This document shows, piece after piece, positions 10,762 to 19,919 of a DNA stretch of 43,189 nt. Below the pieces are notes generated by a model. It saw only the letters and a list, made by a program, of their open reading frames with translations, ran no database searches and had not been told where the DNA came from. The number at the start of each line of letters is the position of its first letter. Positions within the stretch are counted from its first letter, which is position 1. A program made the position numbers and the translations under genes. The DNA is from Parvularia atlantis (taxonomy: Eukaryota > Opisthokonta > Rotosphaerida): positions 1-43,189 of the forward strand of contig CALSCO010001072.1 in the NCBI GenBank assembly GCA_943704415.1, read 5' to 3'.

Positions 10762-13133
10762 ATGAACGACGCCAACGACGCCGAGAATGACGCCGAGAAC
10801 GACAACGCCAACGCCAACGACGACGACGCCAACGCCAACGACGACGACGACGACGACAACGCCAACGACGACAACGCCAACGACGACGACGACAACGCCA
10901 ACGACGACGACGACAACGCCAACGACGACGACGACAACGACGACGACGACGACGACAACGACAACGACGACGACGCAGAGAACGACAACGGCGAGGAGCA
11001 GCAGGCGGTCGAGCTCGACGACCCCGACGAGATCGCGGTCGAGCTTGACGACCCCGACGAGATCGCCGTCCCGCCGCAGGCGCTGCAGCTCGGGGAAGAG
11101 CACCAGTACGAGACCGACATAGAGGCGATCCTGCGGGCCCACGCGCCCTCGGCACTGCACTCGTACTCGTTCGACGAAGTGGAGCCGCTGCCCAAGGGCG
11201 TCGCAGTGCCGCCGTCGGACGAGCCGCCCGGTGCGTGAGACGCACGCGCGCTCTCCCTCTCGCTCACCGCACGCCGCGCATCGCAACGCAGCGTGCCCGT
11301 TCTGCCTCGACAACCTCGGACCGGACGCGGGCCGCACGCCGTGCCTGCACCCGATCTGCGGCGCGTGCGTGCGCAAGACGACCGACAAGGAGCGCAAGTG
11401 CCTCTTCCTCCACGGCATGTTGTACTGTCACGCGCCCTTCACCCGCGCCGACCTCTTCGTGCCCACGCCCGCGCCCGCCGAGCCGCCCATGTGCTCGTTC
11501 TGCCGCAAGCGCGCGGCCACGCACCGGTGCAGCACCTGCAGCCAGCCGTTCTGCTGGCGCGACGCCGACGTGCACGCCGACGTCGAGGAGGGCCACGTCG
11601 TGGCGGTCGAAGGGCACGGCTCGACGACGCTCACGTGCAAGGCGCACCCGCTCCGCCTCGCCACGCTCTACTGCGACTACTGCGACCAGTTTGCGTGCAG
11701 CGACTGCGTCGTCTCGCCGCACCAGCGCCACCCGTTCTTCCCGCTCGACAAGGGCTTCGAGAAGCAGCGCGACCTGACCGTGCTCCTGGCCAAGCGCCTG
11801 CTCGTGACGCAGCAGCAGTACCGCCTGGGCCTGCGCAAGATCGTGGCCGACGTCACCACGCTGGAGGAGCACAAGAAAGTCAGCCTGGGCAGCGTCGTCG
11901 ACTTTTTCGACCCGCTGATCAACCACCTCCACAGCAAGCTCGAGGCGCTGCGCGCGCCGGCACGCGCTCCTGGTTGATATCGACTGCGCCGTGACGGCCG
12001 ACATCAAGACGCTGCTTGAGCAGCAGGACGTGCTCATCCTCACGGACGAAAGCATCGTGCGCGCGCGCGCGTCCGCGGTCGCCTCGGACCCGTCGGCGGA
12101 CGAGGGCCAGAGCGCGCTCGCCCGCGAGCAGCTGATCGCGCGCATGCGCACGCTCATCGCGCAAGAGGTCCCGCACAAGGCCCTGGTCGAGCACACGACC
12201 ATCGTCTCGTTTGGCGTGCGCCCCACGCCCGCCGCCGCGCTCGACATCGACGCCAACTCGCTCGGCGTGATTGCGACGGTGGCCCTGCGCTCGCCCGAGC
12301 CGCTCAACATCCCCGGCAGCCTGATTGTGCCTCCGCCCGCGAGCGAGCGCCGCAACTACCGTGCGCTCGGCCAGCCCAAGGGCACGATCACGGTCGACGG
12401 GGCGGACGGGGTGCAGCCGACGTCGATGTCGCCGTACGGCGTGGCGTACACGAGCAAGGGCGAGCTGATCGTGGCCGAACGCGACAGCAAGTGCGTGCAC
12501 GTGTTTGCGGCCGATGGCTCGTTTGTGCGCAGTGTGTCCGTGTCGAGCCAGCCGCGCTTCCTGGCCGTGACGGCGGAGGACGACGTGTGGCTGCCGCTGC
12601 GCGATGCGCACCGGCTCGAGCGGATCAACATCGAGACGGGCGAGGTGCTGCAGACGATCAAGTGCGACCAGCCGTGGGGCCTGTGCCTGCTGCGCGACGG
12701 CTCGCTGATCGTGGGTTGCTACAACTCGCACAAGGTCGTGCGGCTCAACGCCGACGGTGCGCCGCTGTGGACGACGCTCAGCAGCAACACCGACAGCGTC
12801 GCTGGCATCGTGGCCATCCCCGAGGACAACATCATCGTCTATGCCGACTTTGGCAACAAGCAGCTGCAGGTGGTCCTGCTCAACACGGGCATGTACATCC
12901 GCTCGATCGGCGACGGCATGCTCAACAAGGTCGCCGGCCTGGCCTGGGACAGCGCCTCGCGTGTGCTCATCGTGGGCGAGGAGGACCAGCTCTCGGCGTG
13001 GACGATCGAGGGCCAGCGCGTGCACGTGTGGGCCAAGGGCGAGGTCTCGTACACGTGCGGCGTGAGCATCTCGCCGGTCGACCGGACGTTGGCCGTGCCG
13101 AGCAGCCAGGGCGGCTGCATACTGCTCTTTTGA
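10762..13133 (+). CDS. Acidic-N-terminus RING/B-box/beta-propeller (TRIM-NHL-like) protein, with a one-base frame break
   Basis: The first exon (10762-11230) codes for about 75 residues made almost only of Asn, Asp and Ala, then a second acidic part with a repeated ELDDPDEIAV. A 61-base intron leads to a variant RING (CPFCLD, CLHPIC), two B-boxes (CSFC/CSTC; CKAH and CDYCDQFACSDC with late HQRH), a helical linker, and a C-terminal run of propeller blades (SPYGVAYTSKGELIVAERD, GSLIVGCYNSHKVVRLN and others). This resembles TRIM-NHL proteins. The upstream frame stops at 11977, while the downstream frame is open across 11991 and the join would be continuous if one base near 11950-11975 were absent (giving LEALRARHALLVDID). 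A base-call or assembly error, a real pseudogenising change, or +1 frameshifting could explain it. Corrected length would be about 769 residues. Its paralogue is at 1-682. Confidence 0.82.
10789..10985. repeat. AAC/GAC-rich coding repeat (Asn/Asp tract)
   Basis: Irregular GACGAC, AACGCC and AACGAC units encode an Asn/Asp/Ala tract of about 65 residues at the start of the RING/B-box/propeller protein. It is strongly purine-pyrimidine patterned and open in several frames on both strands. Confidence 0.8.
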
Positions 13134-13141
13134 CGTATGTG

Positions 13142-13161
13142 TCGTGTGTGTGTGTGTGTGC
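13142..13161. repeat. GT microsatellite between convergent genes
   Basis: A GT run lies in the 65-base gap between the stop codons of the propeller gene and the BARD1-like gene. It probably falls in both 3' untranslated regions. Confidence 0.7.
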
Positions 13162-13198
13162 TGACCGTCAGGTTGCAAGCCAAAAAAACATAGCGGTC

Positions 13199-14290
13199 TC
13201 ACGTCCGTGCGGGCTTGCGGCCCGCGCTCGCGCCGGCCGGCGACGTCTCGGGCGTATACGTGGCGTGCTCACCGACCGAGTAGCACGAGACGCAGTTGAG
13301 CAACCAGTAGCTGTCGACAACCTGCGTGGCGCAGGCGCGGACGGTCAGCACCCGGGACCTGCGGCAACGGCGACGACGCGGCGCCACCTGCTGCCGGCCG
13401 CGGATGTGCGCGTGCTGCGGCTGCGACAGGTCCAGGGTCGGGTCGTAAATGATGATCGGCTTGGACGTGTCGACGCGCTCGCCGTGGTGCCGCGGCGAGC
13501 CCGCCTGGCGACGGCGCGCGTCGGCGGCAGCGCGTGCACCGCGCAACACGCGCACCGGCAGCACCTTGCTGTTGGGCCGGTGCGTCAACAGGCGCGCCCC
13601 GCCCGCCGCGAGCAGGATCTCGAGCTCGTCGCGCGGCGGGGCGAGAAAGTCGCCGTAGAGGTACACCTTGCAAGACGAGAAGAGGCGCGGCGCCTGCGAG
13701 GGGCGCTTGCGTTTAAGCGGACGGCGCGTGGACGGTCGACGCGACTCGCGCACCCGGTTGAGCGCGGCGATGCGCGCGCGCCGCGGGCCACAGCCGCGCC
13801 CGAAGACCGTGTCGGCCTGCACCTCGAACGGCTCCTCTGGCAGCCACGTCTTGGCGGCGGCGGACTTCTCAAACCCTGCGGCGGCGCTGCTGTTGGTGGC
13901 GACCGTGCCAAGCGTGAGCGTGCAGCACGCACAGTCAAAGCTGACGATCCACGACCCGTTGAGGATGCCGAGCATGTACTTGCGCGTGCGGCGGCACTGC
14001 CCGCGCTCGTCGACCGAGGCGACGACGTGCGTGACCGCGAGCGGGTCGTAGTCGACGACAATGCGCGCGCGGCGCGAGATGGCCAGCGACGGGAAGTGCT
14101 TCTGCAGCACGGCCTGCGTGCGTGTGCAAGCACGCACGTCATCCACGTGCCCGTGCGTGCGCGCAGAGCTGCGCACCTTCTGCTCGTCGTTCAGTCCCGA
14201 CGTGACGATGCACACGTCAGCGTCCGGCGCGATGATCGGGATCGGCGTGCGCGGGGCCACGGGCGAGCGCACGGTCGCGGGCGCGGCGGG

Positions 14291-14324
<34 letters not shown>

Positions 14325-15716
14325 AGTGTGGGGGCGGGCGCGGGCTCGGGCGCCTCGGCCCGAGTGCGCTTGACGGGCGCGATGTCCTCGGATCGGGCGC
14401 GCCGGTGCCGCGTCGCCGTCGGCCGCTCGGGCTGCTGCTCGGGCAGGGAGCGTCTTGCTCGCTTACTCGGGGCCTCTGGCTCTGGTTGCGGTGCACGCTC
14501 GGGCTTTTGCTCTTGCTCTTGCTCTTGCTCTGGCTCTTGCTCGGGCTGTTGCTCGGGTTGTTGTTTGGGCTCGGGCTCGGGCTCGGGCTGACGGGCGCGG
14601 ATCTTGGGCGGCCGGCCACGCTTGCGTGCGGGTGCGGGCGGCGACGGCGCGTGCTCGGGCGTCTCGGCGCTCTGAGCGCTCCGTCCCCGTCTCAGGCGCG
14701 GCGGCTCCTCCTCCTGCTCCGGCTGCTCAGGCTCTGGCTGCTCAGGCTCGCCCTCGGGCTCTTGCTCTTGCTCCGGTGGCTCAGGCTCGGCCATGTCCTC
14801 CGCCCGCGCGACGACGGCGGCAGCGCGCACGGCCGGCGAGCCAATGTCGGGGGCGAACGGGTTGACGAGGAGGCTATCGACCTTCTGCAGCGCGATAACG
14901 GCGGCCCTGCGCGGCGTGCTCTGCGTCGCCATCAGGACTCGCAAAGCAAACGCAAACGCACGCGGACACACGCACCGAGCGGCTGCGCGGCGCCGTGGGC
15001 GCGGCCGGCAGCACGTGTGCGCGCTTGGTCGCACAGACGGCGCAGGCGCGCTTGAGCGGCGGGTTGACGAACGTGCAGACGGCGCACTCCCAGCCGCGCG
15101 GCCGGGCGTTCTCGTCAGCCAGAGGAAGCGGCGCGGGATCGGGCGATCGCAGCGTCGTCGGCTTGGCGGCCTCGGCTGCGGCGGGGCTGGACGAGGGCAT
15201 CGAGCTTGGCACGACGTGATGCTTGGGCGGGCGGCCGCGACGCGGCTGCTGCTGCTGCTCGTCGGCTGCTGCTGCGCGGCTCACATCTGCCGCGGCGTCG
15301 GCACGCGGCGGTTCGGGCTCGCCGTGCACGACGCGGCGCAGGTTGACGAAGAGGTTGGCCACGTTCTGCATGATCAGGTTGCGGCGCAGGTCGCAGACCC
15401 AGGCCGGCGTGGCGCAGACGGGGCAGTGCGCGGTGCGGCCGAGGTCGTCGACGATGCAGTCACTGCGATCGATGCGTGCGCGTGCGTGTGAGCATCGTCG
15501 TCGCGCTCACGGCAGCAGCAGCGGCAGCGGCACCGGCAGAAGTTGTGGTGGCACGTAGGGATCGTGTGCGCATCGCGCAGCGTCTGTGTGCTGCCGGGCC
15601 ATCCGCGTCAGCTGCGCGCAGCAGAGAGTTGCGCGCGTCACGGCGCACCACAGCGGGCAGGTCACCTCGGCCTCGAGCCGCGGCACCGTCGCCGCCAGCC
15701 GCGCGCCCAGCAGCAT
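13199..15716 (-). CDS. BARD1-like protein: RING, NZF zinc finger, tandem BRCT
   Basis: Nine exons are inferred. The RING is built from three exons: CPLC, then CHHNFC, DC, and CPVC, followed by ATPAWVCDLRRNLIMQ, which closely resembles the TPAWIQDLKINRQL segment after the RING of animal BARD1. Next is a RanBP2/NZF zinc finger (WECAVCTFVN...CAVC), a long Glu/Pro/Gln linker with AT-hook-like RKRGRPPK, and a C-terminal BRCT pair. Splicing near 13933 restores SFDW in the first BRCT after YMLGILNGSWI. The second has CKVYLYGDFL, LLAAGGARLL and VDSYWLLNCVSCY. BARD1 pairs with BRCA1 as a histone H2A ubiquitin ligase in homologous recombination. The ankyrin repeats of animal BARD1 are absent. The start at 15716 gives MLLGARLAATVPRL directly before the RING helix. 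An E2F-like site lies about 32 bases upstream. A BRCA1-type identity is less likely. Confidence 0.87.
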
Positions 15717-15851
15717 CGCCAAACGGCCCAGTTCGAGCGGTTGACTATTTTGGCGCGAAAAAAAATGGGGATATATACGTGGCTGTTTAGCAGGACATCT
15801 TTGCCCAGTGGACAGCGGGGACGCAGACGGCCTCTTTCGCCAAAAAGGATC
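15717..15851. promoter_or_regulatory. Divergent promoter of BARD1-like and eL8 genes
   Basis: These 135 bases hold both promoters. Next to the BARD1-like start is an E2F-like palindrome; next is an A-run with ATATATA at 15771-15777; next to the eL8 start is TTTCGCCAAAAAGG (15835-15848), a looser relative of the same motif. Confidence 0.6.
15748..15760. promoter_or_regulatory. E2F-like site TTTTGGCGCGAAA
   Basis: The sequence fits the E2F/DP consensus TTTSSCGC with a palindromic AAA half. It sits about 32 bases upstream of the BARD1-like start codon, where cell-cycle control by E2F would be expected for a recombination gene. Binding is inferred, not shown. Confidence 0.55.
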
Positions 15852-17121
15852 ATGGCGGTAAGCGATCACGTGACCTGCAGCGCGCCTCTGTGCCCCACGC
15901 ACGCCCCGCCACCCACCCGCGCACGCCACCCGCACACCGACGGACGGACGGATGGATGGATGGATGGATGGATGGATGGATGGTCGGATGGGATGGGGCG
16001 GGGCACCGCCGAGCCCGCCTCAACGAATTTCCCTCACCCGCGGCGCGCGCGAACCCAGCCCAAGGCAGCCCCAGCCAAGACGGCCGCGTCGAAGAAGCCC
16101 GCCAAGGCCCCGCTGGCCAAGAAGGCCGCGGCCGAGAAGAAGCCCGAGAACCCGCTGATCGAGAAGCGGCCGAAGAACTTTGGCATCGGTGCGCCGCCGC
16201 CGCAGTGTGCCGCAAAGAGCGCGGCTCACAGTCGGACGCTCGCTCGCCCTCAGGCGGCAGCATTCGCCCGCGCGTCGACCTGGGCCGCTACGTCAAGTGG
16301 CCCAAGTACGTCCGGATCCAGCGCCAGCGGAGCATCCTCAAGCAGCGTCTCAAGGTCCCGCCGAGCCTCAACCAGTTCTCCAAGACGCTCGACAAGACCA
16401 CGGCCGTGACCCTGTTCAAGCTGCTCAACAAGTACCGCCCGGAGACGCGCCAGGAGAAGAAGGCGCGCCTGCTGGCGCTGGCGCAGGCCAAGGCCGACGG
16501 CAAGAAGGACGGTGCGGAGGGCTCGATATGCGACGCGTGCGGCGGAACGGCTCACGGCCCGCGTGCTTGCCTACCCGCGCAGAGCCGACCAAGAAGCCCG
16601 TCGTGGTCAAGTACGGCATCAACCACATCACGGCTCTGATCGAGAAGAAGAAGGCACTACTCGTCGTGATCGCCGACGACGTTGACCCGATCGAGGTGCG
16701 CTGCTCTTCCTCGCGTCGAACGTGTGCTCACAACATCCTCAGCTCGTCGTGTGGCTGCCCGCCCTCTGCCGCAAGATGGACGTGCCGTACTGCATCGTCA
16801 AGAGCAAGGCGCGCCTGGGCACGGTTGTGCACAAGAAGACGGCAACAGCGCTGGTCGTGACGGGCGTGCACAACGAGGACAAGAGCGATTTTACGCAGCT
16901 GATCGCGTCGGTGCGGGCCAAGTACAACGATCGCGTCGACGAGGTGCGTTGTTTTGCACTCGCGGCTGCGGTGTGCGGGGCGGCGCGCTGACTCGGCGCG
17001 CGGGGGGGCTTGGCAGATCCGGCGCCAGTGGGGCGGCGGTGTGCTCGGCATCAAGTCGCGCACGATGCTCGCCCAGCGGGAAAAGGCCAAGTCGAAGGAG
17101 CTCGCGGCCAAGAACGCGTGA
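15852..17121 (+). CDS. RPL7A: Large ribosomal subunit protein eL8 (L7a)
   Basis: Six exons give a protein that follows eukaryotic eL8 along its whole length: a Lys/Ala-rich start, [103 protein letters not shown] and a C-terminal [13 protein letters not shown]. It is a structural protein of the 60S subunit. The first exon is only ATGGCG, followed by a 201-base intron (15858-16058), the longest early intron in a housekeeping gene here and the clearest canonical GTAAG donor in the window; the other introns use GTGCG. It is divergent from the BARD1-like gene and convergent with the enoyl-CoA isomerase. No processed-pseudogene signs. Confidence 0.97.
15939..15984. repeat. GGAT microsatellite in the first intron of eL8
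   Basis: A GGAC/GGAT tetramer run (about 10 units) lies in the long first intron of the ribosomal protein gene. It accounts for part of that intron's unusual length. Confidence 0.8.
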
Positions 17122-17237
17122 GCGCGGCGCCCGATCTTTCCTCCCTCACCCCAATTGCGCGCGTTGTCCTGTGTGCTCTGGCTGCAAGAAGGGGCGGCGA
17201 GACACACACGCACACGCACACGCACACCCGCACACGC
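17122..17237. other. Convergent spacer with CA repeat
   Basis: This gap between the stop codons of eL8 and the enoyl-CoA isomerase holds an ACACAC/ACGCAC run (17210-17236). It must supply both polyadenylation sites; no AATAAA is visible. Confidence 0.5.
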
Positions 17238-18268
17238 TCACTTCTTCTTCTTGGCCGCGAGGCGGTCGAGCACCAACTGCAGGTTGGCCTGGAACTCGGG
17301 GCTGCCGACGATGCGCGTGCTCATGCCCACGTCCTCGGCCGCGTCCTGGCGCATCTTGGCCGCGTGCGCCGCGCGGAGGATGTTCATCGTGAGGCGTTGG
17401 GCCGATTCAATCTTGCTGCAGGCCTCGAGCAGCTGCGCGTGCGCAGCCGCGTGCATCTCGTCCTCGCTGTCGAACGACTTGTCCACGAGGCCGACCTGGC
17501 GTGCGGCCCCGCGTGCACCGTCGGCAACCGCCACAACAAGGCGCGCGCGCGCGCACGCGCACCCTCTGCGCCTCCTCGGCCGGGATCGTCGCGCCGAGCG
17601 GCAGCAGGCGCTCGGACGCGGTATGGCCGATCGCCTGGACCGAGCGCTCGGTGATCCACGCGGGCACGGGCAGGCCGACGGCGACCTCGTTCAACCCGAG
17701 CAGCGTCTTGTTGCGGACCATGAAGCGGTAGTGGCACGCGAGCGCAAAGATCGTGCCGGCGCCTGCCGCAATGTGTCAGCCGCGCTGATCGGATCGATCG
17801 CACGCGCATCGCAGCCGCACCGGGCGCGTGGCCGTTGATCGCCGCGACCGAGATGAGCCGCGACGTGTACACGCGCAGGTAAAAGTCGCGCAGGCCCTCC
17901 CAGAACGGCTTCCAGGCGTCGACGCCGTTCTTGAACGTGAGCAGGTCGATGCCGGCGGTGAAGAAGCCCTTGACATCGCTCGTGAGCACGAGGCCGCGCA
18001 CGCGCCGGTCGCCCTCGAGCGTCGTGAGGGCCGTATGCAGCGCGGTGATCATCTCCTGCGCATCGTGTCGGTGATGTGAGTTCGCATCACCCCACCGACA
18101 CGCGCACGTGCGCACGGCGTTGACCGCGTTGGCCGGCGGCGCGCTCATCGTCACGACGCCGCACTGCGGCTGCCGCTCCTCGGCCAAACCCGGCACCGCC
18201 AGCGTCTTGAGCGCGACGCGCACCGGGCCGGCCGCGCTCGTCGACAGGCCACGGCGCAAGTGCAGCAT
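17238..18268 (-). CDS. ECI1: Mitochondrial enoyl-CoA delta isomerase (ECI1-like)
   Basis: Four exons give a crotonase-family protein that tracks human ECI1. The start MLHLRRGLSTSAAG is Arg- and Ser-rich without acids, as in mitochondrial presequences. Core landmarks are PPANAVNAEMITALH, RGLVLTSDVKGFFTAGIDL (oxyanion-hole region), SVAAINGHAPGAG, and LLGLNEVAVGLPVP, which aligns with the GLNETQLGI segment that holds the catalytic Glu of ECI1. The C-terminus ends DRLAAKKKK and is helical. ECI1 shifts 3-cis/trans to 2-trans double bonds so that unsaturated fatty acids can finish beta-oxidation. A hydratase role is less likely because only one catalytic Glu position is apparent. The ATG at 18268 lies just 38 bases from the next gene's ATG on the other strand. 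Confidence 0.9.
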
Positions 18269-18306
18269 GGTGGCGAAAGTGTCACACTATCGAACATCGA
18301 GAGCTG
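18269..18306. promoter_or_regulatory. 38-base divergent spacer
   Basis: These 38 bases separate the start codons of the enoyl-CoA isomerase (minus) and the lipid kinase (plus). They contain GTGTCACAC (18281-18289), an inverted repeat. Promoter elements must reach into coding sequence on one or both sides. Confidence 0.5.
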
Positions 18307-19521
18307 ATGATGGACATCACGCCCCTGCCCCTGCTGGCGCTGCTGGCCGCGGCCGCGGCGCTGGCGGTGCTCGTGCTGCTGCGGGCGCGAGCGTCGGCGA
18401 GATCGGCGGCGGTGCTGCCTGCGGGTGCCGGTGTCGTCGCGCCGGGCTCGCGCGGCCGCGTGCTGTGCATCGTCAACCCGTTTGGCGGTGCAGGGGGCGC
18501 CCCGCGGCTGTTTCGAGCGGTGGTGCGGCCGGGGCTTGAGGCACGCGGGTACGAGGTGGAGCAGCGCGAGACGGCACGGCCGATGCACGCGTGGGAGATG
18601 GCGCGCGAGATCGCCGCGGACGCCGCGCTGCGCTGCAAGTACGCCGCCGTCTGCGTCGTCGGCGGCGACGGCCTCGTGCACGAGGTCATCAACGGGATGC
18701 AGGCCGCGGCCGGTGGCGACGCTGGCTCAAACGCACCGCTGCCGCCGCTGCTCGTCGTGCCCGCGGGCACGGGCAACGGCATCTTCACCAGCCTGCGGCC
18801 CGACCTGCGCCACGTGCCGAGGCCGCTCAAGGCCGCTAAGGCGGTCGCGTGTGAGACGCCGCTGGACGCGGACCTGATGCGCATCACGTCGCACGTCGCG
18901 GGCGCGCCGGGCAAGATCGAGACGTCGTACGGCATCCTCTCGATCGCGTACGGCAGCCTGGCCGACGGTGACCACCGGGTGCGGTGCCGCCTGGCCGTGC
19001 GCGCACCGGCTCGGACTCACTGAGAGCAAACGACGCAGGGCGAGAACGACCTGCGGTGGATGGGCCCGAACCTAGCGACGGTTGTAGCGGGCATCATCGC
19101 CATCGTGCTCAACAAGACGTACCGCGTGCGCCTGACCTACCGCGACGTCGACCGCGGGGCGGACGCGCCCGAGGTGACGGAGGAGGTCGACGTGTCGCTC
19201 GTGACAGGGATCAATGCGCCGTTTCTGACGTCGGACCTGTGGGCGCTGCCGTACGCCAAGCTGGACGACGGGCTGGTTCACCTGGTAACCCTCCCGCCGA
19301 CGTCGCGCTGGCGCCTCGCGCGCTTCTTCCTGAGCGTCGAGTCGGGCGAGCACGTGCACGAGCCGCTGCTGCGCGTCGTGCGCACGCGCGGGTTCGTGCT
19401 CGAGCCGCTGCCGAGCCCGGGCGACGGCAGCATCGGGCACGTGATGGCTGACGGCGAGACGGTGCCGGCGGGGCGTATCGAGGTCGTGAGCGTGCCGCGC
19501 GCTGTTCGTTTGCTGTCGTGA
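18307..19521 (+). CDS. Sphingosine kinase-like lipid kinase (DAGK catalytic domain)
   Basis: Two exons are joined by one intron (donor GTGCG after GACCACCGG near 18978, acceptor CAG at about 19038). The start is a membrane anchor (PLLALLAAAAALAVLVLL). The kinase part has VLCIVNPFGGAGG, the nucleotide-binding GGDGLVHEVINGM and VVPAGTGNG, matching the LNPFGGRG, SGDGLLHEVLNG and PCGSGNA of sphingosine kinases. A later GILSIAYGSLADGDH lines up with the SVAWGFVSDVD block of that family, and a beta-rich C-terminal domain follows. It probably phosphorylates a sphingoid base or related lipid at a membrane. Diacylglycerol or ceramide kinase activity cannot be excluded from sequence alone. Two ATGs are adjacent at 18307 and 18310. 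Confidence 0.87.
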
Positions 19522-19919
19522 TCCGTTTGTGAAGCACCTTGTGATGCGCAGCAAAGGCACTGAACCGCGGCCCACGAAAAAAAAAAAAACAACAACATCG
19601 GGACGCCTGCGTCCACTGGCAGCCGAGACGATCGTGACGGCGCGGGATGAAAAAGAGCAACGACTTGAAAGCACAGCGAGCAACGAAAGGCAGAGCGAGC
19701 AATGAAAGGCAGAGCGAGCAACGGAGTGAGCGAGCAGAGGAGTGAGCGAGCAATGAAAGGCCGAGCATTCAGTTGAAAAGCAGAGCAACGAAAAGGCAGT
19801 GCGAGCAACGGAGTGAGCGAACAACGAAAGGCCGAGCATTGAAAAGCAGGGCAACGAAAGGCAGACCGAGTCGATTGTACGTAGTTCGAATCTCGCCATC
19901 GACACCGTGAGGGCCGACC
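19522..19919. other. Intergenic region with A-run and minisatellite
   Basis: This is the longest gene-free stretch in the window (398 bases), between two plus-strand genes. It is far less GC-rich than its surroundings. It holds an A12 run followed by CAACAACA (about 19577-19596) and then a degenerate minisatellite. No open frame of note and no RNA gene were seen. Confidence 0.7.
19655..19880. repeat. Degenerate minisatellite (GAGCAACGAAAGGCA-type units)
   Basis: Units such as GAGCAACGAAAGGCA, GAGCAATGAAAGGCA, GAGCAACGGAGT and GAGTGAGCGA recur about a dozen times with small changes, all on one strand sense and purine-rich. A higher-order copy is visible: the order of units at about 19715-19765 is repeated at about 19808-19850. 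It ends about 40 bases before the next start codon. Confidence 0.8.

Noticed and set aside
11919-13202. Minus-strand open frame of 427 codons
   Set aside because: It is antisense to the propeller part of the RING protein; the plus frame has regular blade motifs and the minus frame is His/Arg-rich noise.
12491-15055. Plus-strand open frame of 854 codons
   Set aside because: It lies antisense to the BARD1-like gene and overlaps the propeller gene out of frame. Its Arg/Leu/Gly-rich product is typical of GC-rich shadow frames and has no start context or splice logic.
13142-17236. GT/CA runs as Z-DNA or recombination signals
   Set aside because: They are short, lie in 3' ends or introns, and nothing else supports a special role.
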